A DNA stretch of 64,000 bases from Streptomyces venezuelae (GTDB lineage: Bacteria > Actinomycetota > Actinomycetes > Streptomycetales > Streptomycetaceae): assembly GCF_008642275.1 (NCBI RefSeq), contig NZ_CP029189.1, positions 6,120,001-6,184,000 of the forward strand. Direction: 5' to 3'. The translations under genes were made by a program, and so were the position numbers. Positions 27,406 to 36,268 of this stretch are shown one piece after another (the stretch's first letter is position 1; each line of letters opens with the position of its first letter). A model generated the notes under the pieces. The model saw nothing but the letters and a program-made list of their open reading frames with translations. It did not search any database and was not told the origin of the DNA.

Positions 27406-29025
27406 TCAGCCGACCAGCTGGTCGTAGGCGGGGAGGGTCAGGAAGTCCGCGTAGTCCGCGTCCAGGGAGACCTGGAGCAGGAGGTCGTGGGCCTGCTTCC
27501 ACTTGCCGGACGTGAAGGCCTCCTCGCCGACCTCGGCGCGGATGGCGGCCAGTTCCTCGGCCGCGATCTTGCGGGTCAGTTCGGCCGTGGCCGTCTCGCC
27601 GTTCTCGAACACGACGCCCGCGTTGATCCACTGCCAGATCTGCGAGCGCGAGATCTCGGCGGTGGCCGCGTCCTCCATCAGACCGAAGATGGCGACGGCG
27701 CCGAGGCCGCGCAGCCACGCCTCGATGTAGCGGATGCCGACCTGGACCGCGTTGCGCAGGCCCTCGTAAGTCGGCCTGGCGTCCAGGGAGTCGATCGCGA
27801 TGAGCTCGCCGGGGGCCACCGAGACGTCCTCGCGCAGCCGGTCCTTCTGGTTCGGCTTCTCGCCGAGCACCGCGTCGAAGGAGGCCATCGCGATCGGGAC
27901 CAGGTCGGGGTGGGCGACCCAGGAGCCGTCGAAGCCGTCTCCCGCCTCGCGGTCCTTGTCGGCCTTGACCTTCTCGAAGGCGACCTTGTTGACCTCGGCG
28001 TCCTTGCGGGACGGGATGAAGGCCGCCATGCCGCCGATGGCGTGCGCGCCGCGCTTGTGGCAGGTGCGGACCAGCAGTTCGGTGTAGGCGCGCATGAACG
28101 GAGCGGTCATCGTCACCGCGTTGCGGTCCGGCAGGACGAACTTCTCGCCGCCGTCACGGAAGTTCTTGACGATGGAGAAGAGGTAGTCCCAGCGGCCCGC
28201 GTTCAGGCCGGCCGCGTGGTCGCGCAGCTCGTAGAGGATCTCCTCCATCTCGTACGCGGCGGTGATCGTCTCGATGAGGACGGTCGCGCGGACGGTGCCC
28301 TGGGGGATGCCGACGTAGTCCTGGGCGAAGACGAAGATCTCGTTCCAGAGGCGGGCCTCCAGGTGCGACTCGGTCTTCGGCAGGTAGAAGTACGGGCCCT
28401 TGCCGAGGCCGATCAGCCGCTTGGCGTTGTGGAAGAAGTACAGGCCGAAGTCGACGAGCGAGCCGGAGGCCGGACCGCCCTCGAACTGCAGGTGACGCTC
28501 CTCCAGGTGCCAGCCGCGCGGCCGCATGACGACCGTGGCGAGCTCGTCGGCGGCCTTCAGCGCGTACGCCTTGCCGGTGCGCGGGTCGGTGAAGTCGATG
28601 CGGCGCTCGTAGGCGTCGATGAGGTTGAGCTGGCCGAGGACGACGTTCTCCCAGGTGGGAGCGGAGGCGTCCTCGAAGTCGGCGAGCCAGACCTTGGCGC
28701 CCGAGTTCAGGGCGTTGATGGTCATCTTGCGGTCCGTCGGACCGGTGATCTCCACGCGCCGGTCGTTCAGCGCGGCCGGGGCCGGCGCCACCTTCCAGTC
28801 GCCCTCGCGGACCTGTGCGGTGTCCGGGAGGAAGTCGAGGGTGGAGGTCCGGGCGATCTCGGCACGGCGCTCGGCGCGGCGGGCGAGGAGCTCGGCGCGG
28901 CGGGGGGCGAACCGCCGGTGGAGCTCGGCCACGAAGGCGAGGGCCGCTTCGGTGAGGACCTCGTCCTGCCGGGGCAGGGGCTCGGCGTCGACGATGGCCA
29001 GCGGGGACGGCGCTGGTGCGGACAT
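27406..29025 (-). CDS. aceB: malate synthase A
   Basis: The 539-residue TIM-barrel enzyme condenses glyoxylate with acetyl-CoA to malate. Signature blocks are [57 protein letters not shown] and [27 protein letters not shown] lies eight bases before the ATG at 29025. No isocitrate lyase is in the window, and the promoter carries the paired AllR-type operators. This points to glyoxylate from allantoin rather than from the glyoxylate shunt as the substrate source. It is monocistronic. Confidence 0.95.
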   Translation of the reverse strand: MSAPAPSPLAIVDAEPLPRQDEVLTEAALAFVAELHRRFAPRRAELLARRAERRAEIARTSTLDFLPDTAQVREGDWKVAPAPAALNDRRVEITGPTDRKMTINALNSGAKVWLADFEDASAPTWENVVLGQLNLIDAYERRIDFTDPRTGKAYALKAADELATVVMRPRGWHLEERHLQFEGGPASGSLVDFGLYFFHNAKRLIGLGKGPYFYLPKTESHLEARLWNEIFVFAQDYVGIPQGTVRATVLIETITAAYEMEEILYELRDHAAGLNAGRWDYLFSIVKNFRDGGEKFVLPDRNAVTMTAPFMRAYTELLVRTCHKRGAHAIGGMAAFIPSRKDAEVNKVAFEKVKADKDREAGDGFDGSWVAHPDLVPIAMASFDAVLGEKPNQKDRLREDVSVAPGELIAIDSLDARPTYEGLRNAVQVGIRYIEAWLRGLGAVAIFGLMEDAATAEISRSQIWQWINAGVVFENGETATAELTRKIAAEELAAIRAEVGEEAFTSGKWKQAHDLLLQVSLDADYADFLTLPAYDQLVG

Positions 29026-29154
29026 ATCTGTCACTCCTTCAGCGGCGGTGCCTGGCGGCCGCGGGGGAATGCTCGCGCGAGACGGCACGCAGTGCCGTCG
29101 GGTGTGGAGAGTTCCGGGATACGGTCGCGGGCGCCGTCTGGGGGTTCAGGGCGC

Positions 29155-29196
29155 TTCTGACCAGTGGATAGTAATTTCCTCATGGTGGAAGTTCAA
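29155..29196 (-). promoter_or_regulatory. aceB promoter with paired AllR-type operators
   Basis: Minus-strand TTGAAC (29191-29196), a 17-bp spacer and TACTAT (29168-29173) form the promoter. TTCCTCATGGTGGAA (29176-29190) fills the spacer and TTCTGACCAGTGGAT (29155-29169) covers the -10 end. Centres are again 21 bp apart. Confidence 0.72.
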
Positions 29197-29277
29197 TGGT
29201 TTGTTGACGTCGAGATTCTCTGAGTCGACAGATTCCGCTTGCCCGTGGCCCTCAGTGCCATCACCGTTACACCGTGC

Positions 29278-29895
29278 TCAGAGGAGTCGTACCAGGTCGG
29301 GCGGGGTGTCGATGTCGAAGGCCTCCGCGATGTCGGAGCACTCCACCAGCATGAGCTCTCCGGCATGTCGCGCAAGATGCACCCGCGCGCCCTTGTCGCC
29401 GGTCGCCGTCGCGGCGATGTCGGCCCAGCGGTCCGCACCGAACAGCACCGGATGGCCGCGCTCCCCGCCGTACGCCGCCGCCACCAGGCTCGCCGGGGAG
29501 CGGTACGCCGCCAGGACCCGGGCCACCGCCGCCGCGCCGATGCCCGGCTGGTCCACCAGCGAGACCAGGGCCGCGCCCGCGCCCGTACCGGCGAGGGAGG
29601 CCAGGCCGGCCCGCAGCGAGGAGCCCATCCCCTGCGCCCAGTCCGGGTTGTCCACGACCACGCAGCCGGCCAGGTCCGCGCGCTCACGGACCTCGGCCGC
29701 CGACGCGCCGAGCACCACGTGCACCGGGCCGCAGCCCGCCTCGCGCAGCACCCGCACGGCGTTCTCGACCAGCGGGCGCCCGCGATAGGGGAGCAGGGCC
29801 TTGGGCCGGCCGCCGAGCCGGCGGCCGCCGCCCGCGGCCAGGAGCAGCCCCGCGATCAGGGGTGGACCGGAGTGTGTGGGGTGGTTGGCTGGCAT
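29278..29895 (-). CDS. MobA/MocA-like nucleotidyltransferase
   Basis: The 205-residue protein begins with the NTP-binding loop AGLLLAAGGGRRLGGRPKALL and continues VVVDNPDWAQGMGSSLRAGL, SLVDQPGIGAAAVARVL and GHPVLFGADRW. This is the pattern of MocA, which adds CMP to molybdopterin for xanthine dehydrogenase-type enzymes, and of related guanylyltransferases. Position in the purine cluster favours a MocA role for a xanthine dehydrogenase outside the window; that is inference. The gene overlaps the small upstream frame at 29856-30044. Confidence 0.8.
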   Translation of the reverse strand: MPANHPTHSGPPLIAGLLLAAGGGRRLGGRPKALLPYRGRPLVENAVRVLREAGCGPVHVVLGASAAEVRERADLAGCVVVDNPDWAQGMGSSLRAGLASLAGTGAGAALVSLVDQPGIGAAAVARVLAAYRSPASLVAAAYGGERGHPVLFGADRWADIAATATGDKGARVHLARHAGELMLVECSDIAEAFDIDTPPDLVRLL

Positions 29896-30044
29896 GCCAC
29901 CGATTCTCGCTCCTGCGCGCGGTCCTGCGACCGCCGTCCCAGGATGCGCCGTACGGAGGCCAGCCCGTCCCGGATCCGCAGCGGACGGGCGATCCGGTTC
30001 TCGGCGGCGGCCAGCCGCGCACGTTCGTCACGATCGGTCAGCAT
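29856..30044 (-). CDS. small basic protein of unknown function
   Basis: An ATG at 30044 follows GGAGAT at a good distance and gives 62 residues beginning LTDRDERARLAAAENRIA and continuing PLRIRDGLASVRRILGRR. It is charged, Arg-rich and helical at first, with a low-complexity tail. It overlaps the start of the nucleotidyltransferase gene by 40 bp, as in coupled operons. It could be genuine or a leader frame; no family is recognised. Confidence 0.45.
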   Translation of the reverse strand: MLTDRDERARLAAAENRIARPLRIRDGLASVRRILGRRSQDRAQERESVACQPTTPHTPVHP

Positions 30045-30059
30045 CGCGGGGATCTCCTT

Positions 30060-30120
30060 GCCAATCAGGGGCCAATACAGCGAGTCTGGTCCTCGATTGG
30101 CCTGGCCGTCAGAGCCAATC
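30060..30120. promoter_or_regulatory. four GCCAATC boxes, probable MocR-type operator
   Basis: GCCAATC at 30060, GCCAATA at 30071, GATTGGC at 30095 and GCCAATC at 30114 lie between the divergent genes at 30044 and 30134. Mixed direct and inverted copies are typical binding sites for dimeric MocR/GntR regulators, here encoded right beside them. Confidence 0.55.
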
Positions 30121-30133
30121 GGGGGAGGTTGGC

Positions 30134-31621
30134 ATGGCAACAGGGCGAGTGGTCCGGACTGCGGACAGAACCATCGGCAGCCGTCAGCTCGCGGCCCTGC
30201 TGCCCGCCGACGTCCTGGCCCGCCCCGGCTACCGGGCGCTCGCCGACGCCGTCCGCACGCTGATCCTCGACGGACGCGTCGCCCTGCACGTCCGGCTGCC
30301 CGCCGAACGCGAACTCGCCGAGGCCGTCGGCGCCAGCCGGGCCACCGTCACCGGCGCCTACGACCTGCTGCGCGAGAGCGGCTACGTCCGCAGCCGGCGC
30401 GGCTCCGGCACCTGGACCGAGCTCCCCGACGGCCACCGCCCCGTCGGCGCCCACGCCCTCCTCGGCGCCGGCGGCTACAGCGCCGACGGCGAGCCCGGGG
30501 TCGACCTCGCCATCGCCGCCATGGGCGCACCGCAGGGCTGCCTCGCCGACGCCTTCGCGTGGGCCGCGCCCCGGCTGCCCCGGCTCGCCCGGGATCCCGG
30601 CTACCACCCCTTCGGCCTGCCCGACCTCCGCAGCGCCGTCGCCGACCGGTTCACCCGGCGCGGGCTCCCCACGCGCCCCGAGCAGATCCTGGTCACGGCC
30701 GGGGCCCAGCAGGCCTTCTCGCTGGTGGTCGGTCTGCTCTGCGGCCCGGGGGACCGGGTCGTGACCGAGAACCCGACCTACGCCAACGCACTCGACGCGC
30801 TGCGCCACGCACGGCTGCGCACCGGATCCATCGCCGTGTCCGACGCGGGCTGGGACATGGAGATAGCCGAGTCCACGCTCCGCCAGACCGTGCCCAGGCT
30901 GGCGTACGTGATCCCCGACTTCCACAACCCGACGGGCGTGCTGATGCCGCCGGAGCAGCGGCTGCGGCTGCTCGCGGCGACCCGCGCCACCGGAACCTGG
31001 CTGGTCGTCGACGAGACGATCGCCGACATCGCGCTGGACGTGCCCGCGCCAGCACCGCTGGCCTCCCTCGCCCCGCGCGGGGGCGCGGACCACGTGATCA
31101 CCATCGGCTCGCTGAGCAAGACGCACTGGGGCGGGCTGCGGGTGGGGTGGATCCGGGCCACCGCGAAGATGATCACCGAGCTGACGGCCGTACGGGTCTC
31201 CGCCGACATGACCGGCTCGGTGCTCGACCAGCTGGTCGCGCTCCCGCTGCTGGACGGCCTCGACCGGGAGCTGCCCGCACGGCTGGCGCAGCTGCGGATC
31301 CAGCGGGAGGCCCTGGTGCAGGCCCTCCGGCGGCACACCCCGGAATGGTCCTGGCAGGTCCCGCCGGGCGGCCTCTCGCTCTGGGTCGACCTGGGCGAGC
31401 CGGTCAGCTCCGCCCTGGCCGAGCGGGCCGCCGCGGCCGGGGTGCACATCGGCCGCGGCGCGCGCTTCGGGGTGGACCCGGGCACCTTCGAACACCGGCT
31501 GCGGATCCCGTACACGCTCCCCGCCGACCGGCTCGACGAGGGGATCCACCGCCTCGCGACCGCCTTCCACGACGGGATCCCGCTGCCGTCGTCGGTGGAC
31601 CGGCCGTACTGGGTGGCGTGA
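30134..31621 (+). CDS. MocR-family regulator (GntR HTH plus aminotransferase domain)
   Basis: The 495-residue protein has an N-terminal GntR winged helix (about 20-90): YRALADAVRTLILDGRVAL, LPAERELAEAVGASRATVTG, AYDLLRESGYVRSRRGSGTW. A fold-type I aminotransferase domain follows from about 110, with TAGAQQAFSLVVGLLCGPGD, PDFHNPTGVLMP and the PLP Lys in GSLSKTHWGGLRVGW. MocR proteins usually use PLP-bound ligands to control vitamin B6, GABA or taurine genes. GGGGGAGG precedes the ATG. It is divergent from the small gene at 30044, and the GCCAATC boxes lie between. Target genes are unknown. Confidence 0.92.
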   Translation: MATGRVVRTADRTIGSRQLAALLPADVLARPGYRALADAVRTLILDGRVALHVRLPAERELAEAVGASRATVTGAYDLLRESGYVRSRRGSGTWTELPDGHRPVGAHALLGAGGYSADGEPGVDLAIAAMGAPQGCLADAFAWAAPRLPRLARDPGYHPFGLPDLRSAVADRFTRRGLPTRPEQILVTAGAQQAFSLVVGLLCGPGDRVVTENPTYANALDALRHARLRTGSIAVSDAGWDMEIAESTLRQTVPRLAYVIPDFHNPTGVLMPPEQRLRLLAATRATGTWLVVDETIADIALDVPAPAPLASLAPRGGADHVITIGSLSKTHWGGLRVGWIRATAKMITELTAVRVSADMTGSVLDQLVALPLLDGLDRELPARLAQLRIQREALVQALRRHTPEWSWQVPPGGLSLWVDLGEPVSSALAERAAAAGVHIGRGARFGVDPGTFEHRLRIPYTLPADRLDEGIHRLATAFHDGIPLPSSVDRPYWVA

Positions 31622-31641
31622 GGGGCGCTCCTGCGGGGCCC

Positions 31642-32118
31642 TTACGCGGCCGCGCGGAAGTACCGGTTCGCCGCCGGGCGGAACATCAGCACCACCGCCG
31701 TCAGCACGGCCGCCAGATGGACCGTCCGGCTGACGAGGAAGACCCGCTCCAGGGCGTCCGCGCGGGCGAGCGCGTCGGCGAGGGACCCGCCGTCGAGGAG
31801 GTACCCGAGCGGTTCGACCACCAGCGAGGCGGTGCCGAGGACCCCGAGGCCGATCGCCAGGGTGATCCGGGCCCAGCCGGCGCCGCGGCGCATGCGTACG
31901 GCGACCAGCAGGGCGGTGGTGAACACCACCAGCCGCACCGCCAGGCCCACGCCGAAGCCTTCGGCCGGATCCCGGCCCACCATCAGCGCGGTCTCGAAGG
32001 CGCCCGCGGCCACGGCGGTGACCCAGAGCGCGAAGGCGGCCCGCACGGCGGCGGGCGGGGGGCCGGCGGCGGGGCGCCGTGCCGCCCGGCGCGCGGGGGT
32101 GGAGGTGACAGGCATCAT
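31642..32118 (-). CDS. four-helix integral membrane protein of unknown function
   Basis: The 158-residue protein starts with about 25 Pro/Ala/Arg residues, then shows four hydrophobic segments: AAFALWVTAVAAGAFETALM, LVVFTTALLVAVRM, ITLAIGLGVLGTASLVVEPL and VHLAAVLTAVVLMF. The next residue (Met2) could also be the start. It is convergent with the MocR gene, 20 bp apart. No characterised family is recognised. Confidence 0.68.
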   Translation of the reverse strand: MMPVTSTPARRAARRPAAGPPPAAVRAAFALWVTAVAAGAFETALMVGRDPAEGFGVGLAVRLVVFTTALLVAVRMRRGAGWARITLAIGLGVLGTASLVVEPLGYLLDGGSLADALARADALERVFLVSRTVHLAAVLTAVVLMFRPAANRYFRAAA

Positions 32119-32229
32119 GGGCTCGCTCTCGCTGCGGGAACCGGACGATCGGACACCCCGATGTTCCCGCCGCCCCGCACCCCGGCACCCGCCTGCTGCC
32201 CGGCCTCTCCGCCCTGGGGCAGACCCCCG

Positions 32230-32865
32230 CTAGGGGGTGCGGATCAGCCGGCGTACGGCGGCCGTCGCGACCGCCGAGGTGCGGGAGTCGACGCCGAGCT
32301 TGGCGTAGATGTGCACCAGGTGGGATTTGACGGTGGCCTGGCTGAGGAAGAGCTCCTTGGAGATCTGCTGGTTCGACAGGCCGTCCGCCACCAGCTGCAG
32401 CACCTCCAGCTCACGCTTCGTCAGCGCCTCCGCCGGGGTCCGCATCCGGTCCATCAGGCGCAGCGCCACCGCCGGGGCCAGTGCCGACTGGCCCGCCGAG
32501 GCCGTCCGTACGGCCGCCGCGAGCTCCTCCGGCGGGGCGTCCTTGAGCAGGTAGCCGGAGGCACCCGCCTCCACGGCCGCCAGGATGTCCGCGTCCGTGT
32601 CGTACGTGGTCAGCACCAGCACCCGGGGCGCGCCCGGCCGGGCGGTGATCAGGGCCGTCGCCTCGGAGCCGTGCATCCCGGGACCGGGACCGAACTGGAG
32701 GTCCATCAGCACCACGTCCACCGGCTCACGGGCGGCCAGCTCCACCGCCCGCTCGGCGGTCGCCGCCTCGGCCACCACCGCGAAGTCCGGTTCGGTGTCC
32801 AGCACGGCGCGCAGCCCGGCCCGGACCACCGGGTGGTCGTCGGCGAGCAGGAGACGGATGGTCAC
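32230..32865 (-). CDS. LuxR-type (NarL family) response regulator
   Basis: The 211-residue protein has an N-terminal receiver domain with acidic pair LLLADDHPVVRAGL, phosphoacceptor Asp in DVVLMDLQFGPG and Lys in GYLLKDAPPEELA. A C-terminal LuxR helix-turn-helix follows: LTKRELEVLQLVADGLSNQQ, ISKELFLSQATVKSHL. The GTG at 32865 overlaps the kinase stop by four bases (GTGA) with GGAGG just before. It is the transcriptional output of the kinase at 32862-34211. Likely target is the divergent ABC exporter next door. Confidence 0.93.
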   Translation of the reverse strand: MTIRLLLADDHPVVRAGLRAVLDTEPDFAVVAEAATAERAVELAAREPVDVVLMDLQFGPGPGMHGSEATALITARPGAPRVLVLTTYDTDADILAAVEAGASGYLLKDAPPEELAAAVRTASAGQSALAPAVALRLMDRMRTPAEALTKRELEVLQLVADGLSNQQISKELFLSQATVKSHLVHIYAKLGVDSRTSAVATAAVRRLIRTP

Positions 32866-34211
32866 AGTGCCTCCACGGCGTCCGGGCGCTGCGCGTGCAC
32901 CGTGTTCTCGACCTGTCCGACGTGTGCGACGTGTGCGCCGTGTGCGACGTGTCCGAGGGTTTCGGCGTTTTCGAGGTTTTCGAGGGGCAGCGGCAGGGTG
33001 ACGGCCACGGCGGTGCCCTGGCCCGGGTCGGACTCCACGGTGAACAGCCCGCCCAGGGTCTCGGCGCGCGAGCGCATCGCCGGCAGCCCGAAGCCGCCGT
33101 CGCCGGAGCCCGCCGGACCCGGTGACGCGGACGCCGGGTCGAAGCCGTGCCCGTCGTCGACGATGTCCAGGGTGACCGAGGCGTCCATGAACGTCAGGGT
33201 GATCTCGGCGCGCCCGGCCCGCGCGTGCCGCACCACATTGGCCAGCGCCGACTGCGCGATCCGCAGCAGGGCCACCTCGTAGGGGGTCGGCAGCACCCGC
33301 GGGCTGCCCACCAGCGAGAACCGCACGCGCGGTCCCGGAACCCCCGTGCACAGCCGCTCCAGCGCGGCCGCCAGCGACCCGCGCTCCAGGTCCGGCGGGG
33401 TGAGGGCCCGTACGAAACGACGCGCCTCGGCGAGGTTCTCCTGGGCCGCCTCCCGGGCCTGCCCGATGTGCGCGAGCGCCGGGGCACCCTCCGGCAGTGC
33501 CCGCTCGGCCGCCCGCAGCAGCAGCTGGATGGAGGACAGCCCCTGGGCGAGGGTGTCGTGGATCTCCCGGGCGAGGCGCTCCCGCTCGGCCAGGATCCCC
33601 GCGCCCCGCTCGGCCGCGGCCAGCTCCGCCCGGGTGGTGATCAGCTCCTCGATCAGCTCCCGGCGGCGCTCGCTCTCGCGGTAGAGCGCCTGGTAGCCCA
33701 GTACGGTCGCCACCGCCACCGCTCCGCCCAGCAACGGCCCGAGGAAGGCCCCGGGGGTCACCGCGCTGCTGTGCGCGAGGAATCCGGCGATGGCCGCGCA
33801 CGCGGTGGCCGCGACGGCCGTGACCCCCCAGCGCAGCCGCAGCAGGTGCAGCTCCAGGAAGTACAGCGGGAACGCGATCCACAGCCCGTCGGGGCAGACC
33901 ACGAGCAGCGCCGCCCATGCCGCGCCGAGCCCCGCCAGCCACAGCGCCCCGGCGCGCGGCGAGCTGTGCACGGCGGGGGCCCGTACGCCGCCCGCGTAGA
34001 CGGCGGCGAGCACCGCGCAGGCCGCGATCACCCAGCCGGCCCGGGGCGCGGAGTCGGTGACGGCCCGCGTGGCGGCGAGCGCGAGCAGGCCGAAGAGCAG
34101 CGCGTGCAGGCACAGCCGCAGCACCTTGGACACGGGCGTCAGGGCACGGGTGGCGGGACGGGCCGGGGGAGCGGTCGGAGCGGGGGGAGCGGAGGAAACG
34201 GGAGCAGTCAT
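32862..34211 (-). CDS. membrane sensor histidine kinase (HisKA_3)
   Basis: The 449-residue kinase has about five hydrophobic segments between residues 30 and 190, then the dimerisation helix with the phospho-His in RERLAREIHDTLAQGLSSIQ. The ATP-binding domain includes QSALANVVRHARAGRAEITL, DIVDDGHGFDP and GFGLPAMRSRAETLGG. The C-terminus is odd: HVAHGAHVAHVGQVENTVH is encoded by a run of short near-repeats around 32915-32955. The ATG at 34211 is preferred over 34277 because family similarity starts there; a TACGCT hexamer lies nine bases upstream. It pairs with the overlapping response regulator. Confidence 0.9.
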   Translation of the reverse strand: MTAPVSSAPPAPTAPPARPATRALTPVSKVLRLCLHALLFGLLALAATRAVTDSAPRAGWVIAACAVLAAVYAGGVRAPAVHSSPRAGALWLAGLGAAWAALLVVCPDGLWIAFPLYFLELHLLRLRWGVTAVAATACAAIAGFLAHSSAVTPGAFLGPLLGGAVAVATVLGYQALYRESERRRELIEELITTRAELAAAERGAGILAERERLAREIHDTLAQGLSSIQLLLRAAERALPEGAPALAHIGQAREAAQENLAEARRFVRALTPPDLERGSLAAALERLCTGVPGPRVRFSLVGSPRVLPTPYEVALLRIAQSALANVVRHARAGRAEITLTFMDASVTLDIVDDGHGFDPASASPGPAGSGDGGFGLPAMRSRAETLGGLFTVESDPGQGTAVAVTLPLPLENLENAETLGHVAHGAHVAHVGQVENTVHAQRPDAVEAL

Positions 34212-34345
34212 GTCCGGACCAGCGTAAGTGGGGACGGACCGGACCCGGTCAACCGAAAGTTTGATGTCCGGACGCACCCTTCGATACGAGGATCACTACT
34301 GTGGCGCGATGCCTTGTGTCCACGCGGAACACCAAGGTGGGGGAC

Positions 34346-35434
34346 ATGTTCGTCGCATGGAGAGATCTACGGTTCGCGAAGGGCCGCTTCGCCCTCATGG
34401 GTTCGGTCGTGCTGCTCATCACCCTGCTGGTGGGCCTGCTGTCCGGGCTCACCTCAGGCCTGGCCCGGGAGAACATCTCGGCCGTCACCGGTCTGCCCGC
34501 CACCCATCTGGCCTTCGCCGCGCCCGCCGGGGACCAGAAGGTGTCCTTCACCAACTCCCAGGTGGCCGAGCCCGCCTGGCTGGCCTGGCGCGAACAGCCC
34601 GGGGTGAAGGCGGCCGAGCCGCTCGGCATCCGCACCACCAACGCCGTCTCGGGTGAGCGCACCGCCGCGGTCTCGGCCTTCGGGGTGGCCTCCGCCGGGG
34701 GGCTCGCACCGCGGAACGCAGGCCTCACCCAGGGCCAGGCGGTCCTGACCGAGAAGGCCGCGAAGGAGCTCGGCGGCCTGACCGCCGGGGCCAAGCTCAA
34801 GATCGGCCCGCTGGAGCTGACCGTGGCGGGCGTCTCCGGGACCGCCGCCTACAGCCACACCCCGGTCGTCTGGATGGACCTGAACGACTGGCAGCGCGTC
34901 GGCAACCCCGGCACCTCCCTCGACACCCTCGCCACCGTCGTCGCCGTCTCCGCCGGCGACGGCGTGGACCTCGGCGCGGCGGACAGGGCGGCCGCCACCA
35001 GGGCGCAGACCGTCGACGAGGCGCTGGGCGCCATAGGCTCGTACCAGGCCGAGAACGGCTCGCTGCAGCTGATGCGCGGCTTCCTGTTCGCCATCTCCGC
35101 CCTGGTCATAGGCGCGTTCTTCACCGTGTGGACGATCCAGCGCAGCGGGGACATCGCCGTCCTGAAGGCACTGGGTGCCTCCACCCCGTACCTCCTGAAG
35201 GACGCCCTCGGCCAGGCCGTCGTGATGCTCGCCCTCGGCACCGGGCTGGGCACCGCGCTCGCCGCCGGCTTCGGCGCGCTGATCAGCGGCGGCCCCGTCC
35301 CGTTCGTCCTGGACGCCGCCACCGTGCTCGTTCCCGCCGCGGTCATGATCCTGCTCGGCGCTCTGGGCGCTGCCCTGTCCATCCGGCGGATCACCGCCGT
35401 CGACCCGCTGACCGCCCTCGGGAGCGCCCGATGA
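34346..35434 (+). CDS. ABC transporter permease, FtsX/MacB type
   Basis: The 362-residue protein has one N-terminal membrane segment (SVVLLITLLVGLLSGLTSGL), a large extracytoplasmic region of about 190 residues, and three C-terminal segments starting LMRGFLFAISALVIGAFFTV, with the coupling block IQRSGDIAVLKALGAST. This is the FtsX/MacB topology of type VII ABC systems, which work as exporters or mechanotransmitters, not importers. GGTGGGGG precedes the ATG. It overlaps the ATPase gene by four bases and is divergent from the two-component genes, suggesting a sensor-linked envelope stress or antibiotic response unit. Confidence 0.9.
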   Translation: MFVAWRDLRFAKGRFALMGSVVLLITLLVGLLSGLTSGLARENISAVTGLPATHLAFAAPAGDQKVSFTNSQVAEPAWLAWREQPGVKAAEPLGIRTTNAVSGERTAAVSAFGVASAGGLAPRNAGLTQGQAVLTEKAAKELGGLTAGAKLKIGPLELTVAGVSGTAAYSHTPVVWMDLNDWQRVGNPGTSLDTLATVVAVSAGDGVDLGAADRAAATRAQTVDEALGAIGSYQAENGSLQLMRGFLFAISALVIGAFFTVWTIQRSGDIAVLKALGASTPYLLKDALGQAVVMLALGTGLGTALAAGFGALISGGPVPFVLDAATVLVPAAVMILLGALGAALSIRRITAVDPLTALGSAR

Positions 35435-36141
35435 CCCTGCTCGTCCACGACGTCACGCTGACCTACCCCGACGGCGAGCACCGGCTCACCGCCCTCGACG
35501 GGGTGAGCCTGGAGGTGCCCGCCGGCACGCTGACGGCGGTCATCGGCCCCTCCGGCTCCGGCAAGTCCAGCCTGCTCGCGGTCGCCGCCACCCTCGTCAC
35601 CCCGGATTCCGGCCGGGTGGTGGTCGCGGGCCGGGACACCACGGAGCTCGGCCCCGCCGAGAAGTCGGCCCTGCGCCGGGAGAAGATCGGCATCGTCTTC
35701 CAGCAGCCCAACCTCCTGGCCTCGCTGACCGCCGCCGAACAGCTCCAGGTCATGGCGCACCTCTCCGGCCGCCCCGCGCGTGCCGTGCGCGGGCGGGCGC
35801 TGGAGCTGCTGGACGCGGTGGGCCTGGCCGAGAAGGCCGACAAGCGCCCCCACCAGCTCTCCGGCGGCCAGCGGCAGCGGATCAACATCGCCCGCGCCCT
35901 GATGAACGAGCCCGCCGTGCTGCTGGTCGACGAGCCGACCAGCGCGCTCGACCACGAGCGCGGGGCGGCCGTGCTCGACCTGCTGGTCACCCTGACCCGG
36001 GAGCGCTCCACGGCCACGGTGCTGGTCACGCACGACCACGCGCACCTGGAACGGATGGACCGTACGGCGACGATGACGGACGGCAGGCTGACGCCGAGCC
36101 CGGCCACGGCGGCGGACCCGGCCGCGGTGCCGAGGGCCTGA
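35431..36141 (+). CDS. ABC transporter ATP-binding protein, LolD/MacB type
   Basis: The 236-residue ATPase has Walker A GPSGSGKSS near residue 40, the Q-loop VFQQPNLLASLT, signature LSGGQRQRINIARALM and Walker B LLVDEPTSALD. It powers the FtsX-like permease encoded just before, with which it overlaps by ATGA. The C-terminal tail is Pro/Ala-rich. A hairpin follows 68 bp downstream. Confidence 0.94.
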   Translation: MTLLVHDVTLTYPDGEHRLTALDGVSLEVPAGTLTAVIGPSGSGKSSLLAVAATLVTPDSGRVVVAGRDTTELGPAEKSALRREKIGIVFQQPNLLASLTAAEQLQVMAHLSGRPARAVRGRALELLDAVGLAEKADKRPHQLSGGQRQRINIARALMNEPAVLLVDEPTSALDHERGAAVLDLLVTLTRERSTATVLVTHDHAHLERMDRTATMTDGRLTPSPATAADPAAVPRA

Positions 36142-36208
36142 GCGACACTGCGGCGAGCGGCACCGCGGCGTCGCGGCGTACTGGTGCAGCGGCCCACTGG
36201 CGTACGGA

Positions 36209-36251
36209 AAGGCCCCGGCCGCCCCTCCGAAGCGGGGTCGGCCGGGGCCTT
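36209..36251. terminator. bidirectional hairpin
   Basis: AAGGCCCCGGCCG (36209-36221) pairs with CGGCCGGGGCCTT (36239-36251); the loop also holds a CCCC/GGGG pair. It lies between the convergent ABC and allR genes. Confidence 0.82.
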
Positions 36252-36268
36252 CGTACGTCTGCGCGGAC

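Noticed and set aside
34212..34277. Longer start of the histidine kinase at 34277
   Set aside because: The added 22 residues have no ribosome site and would extend over the likely promoter.
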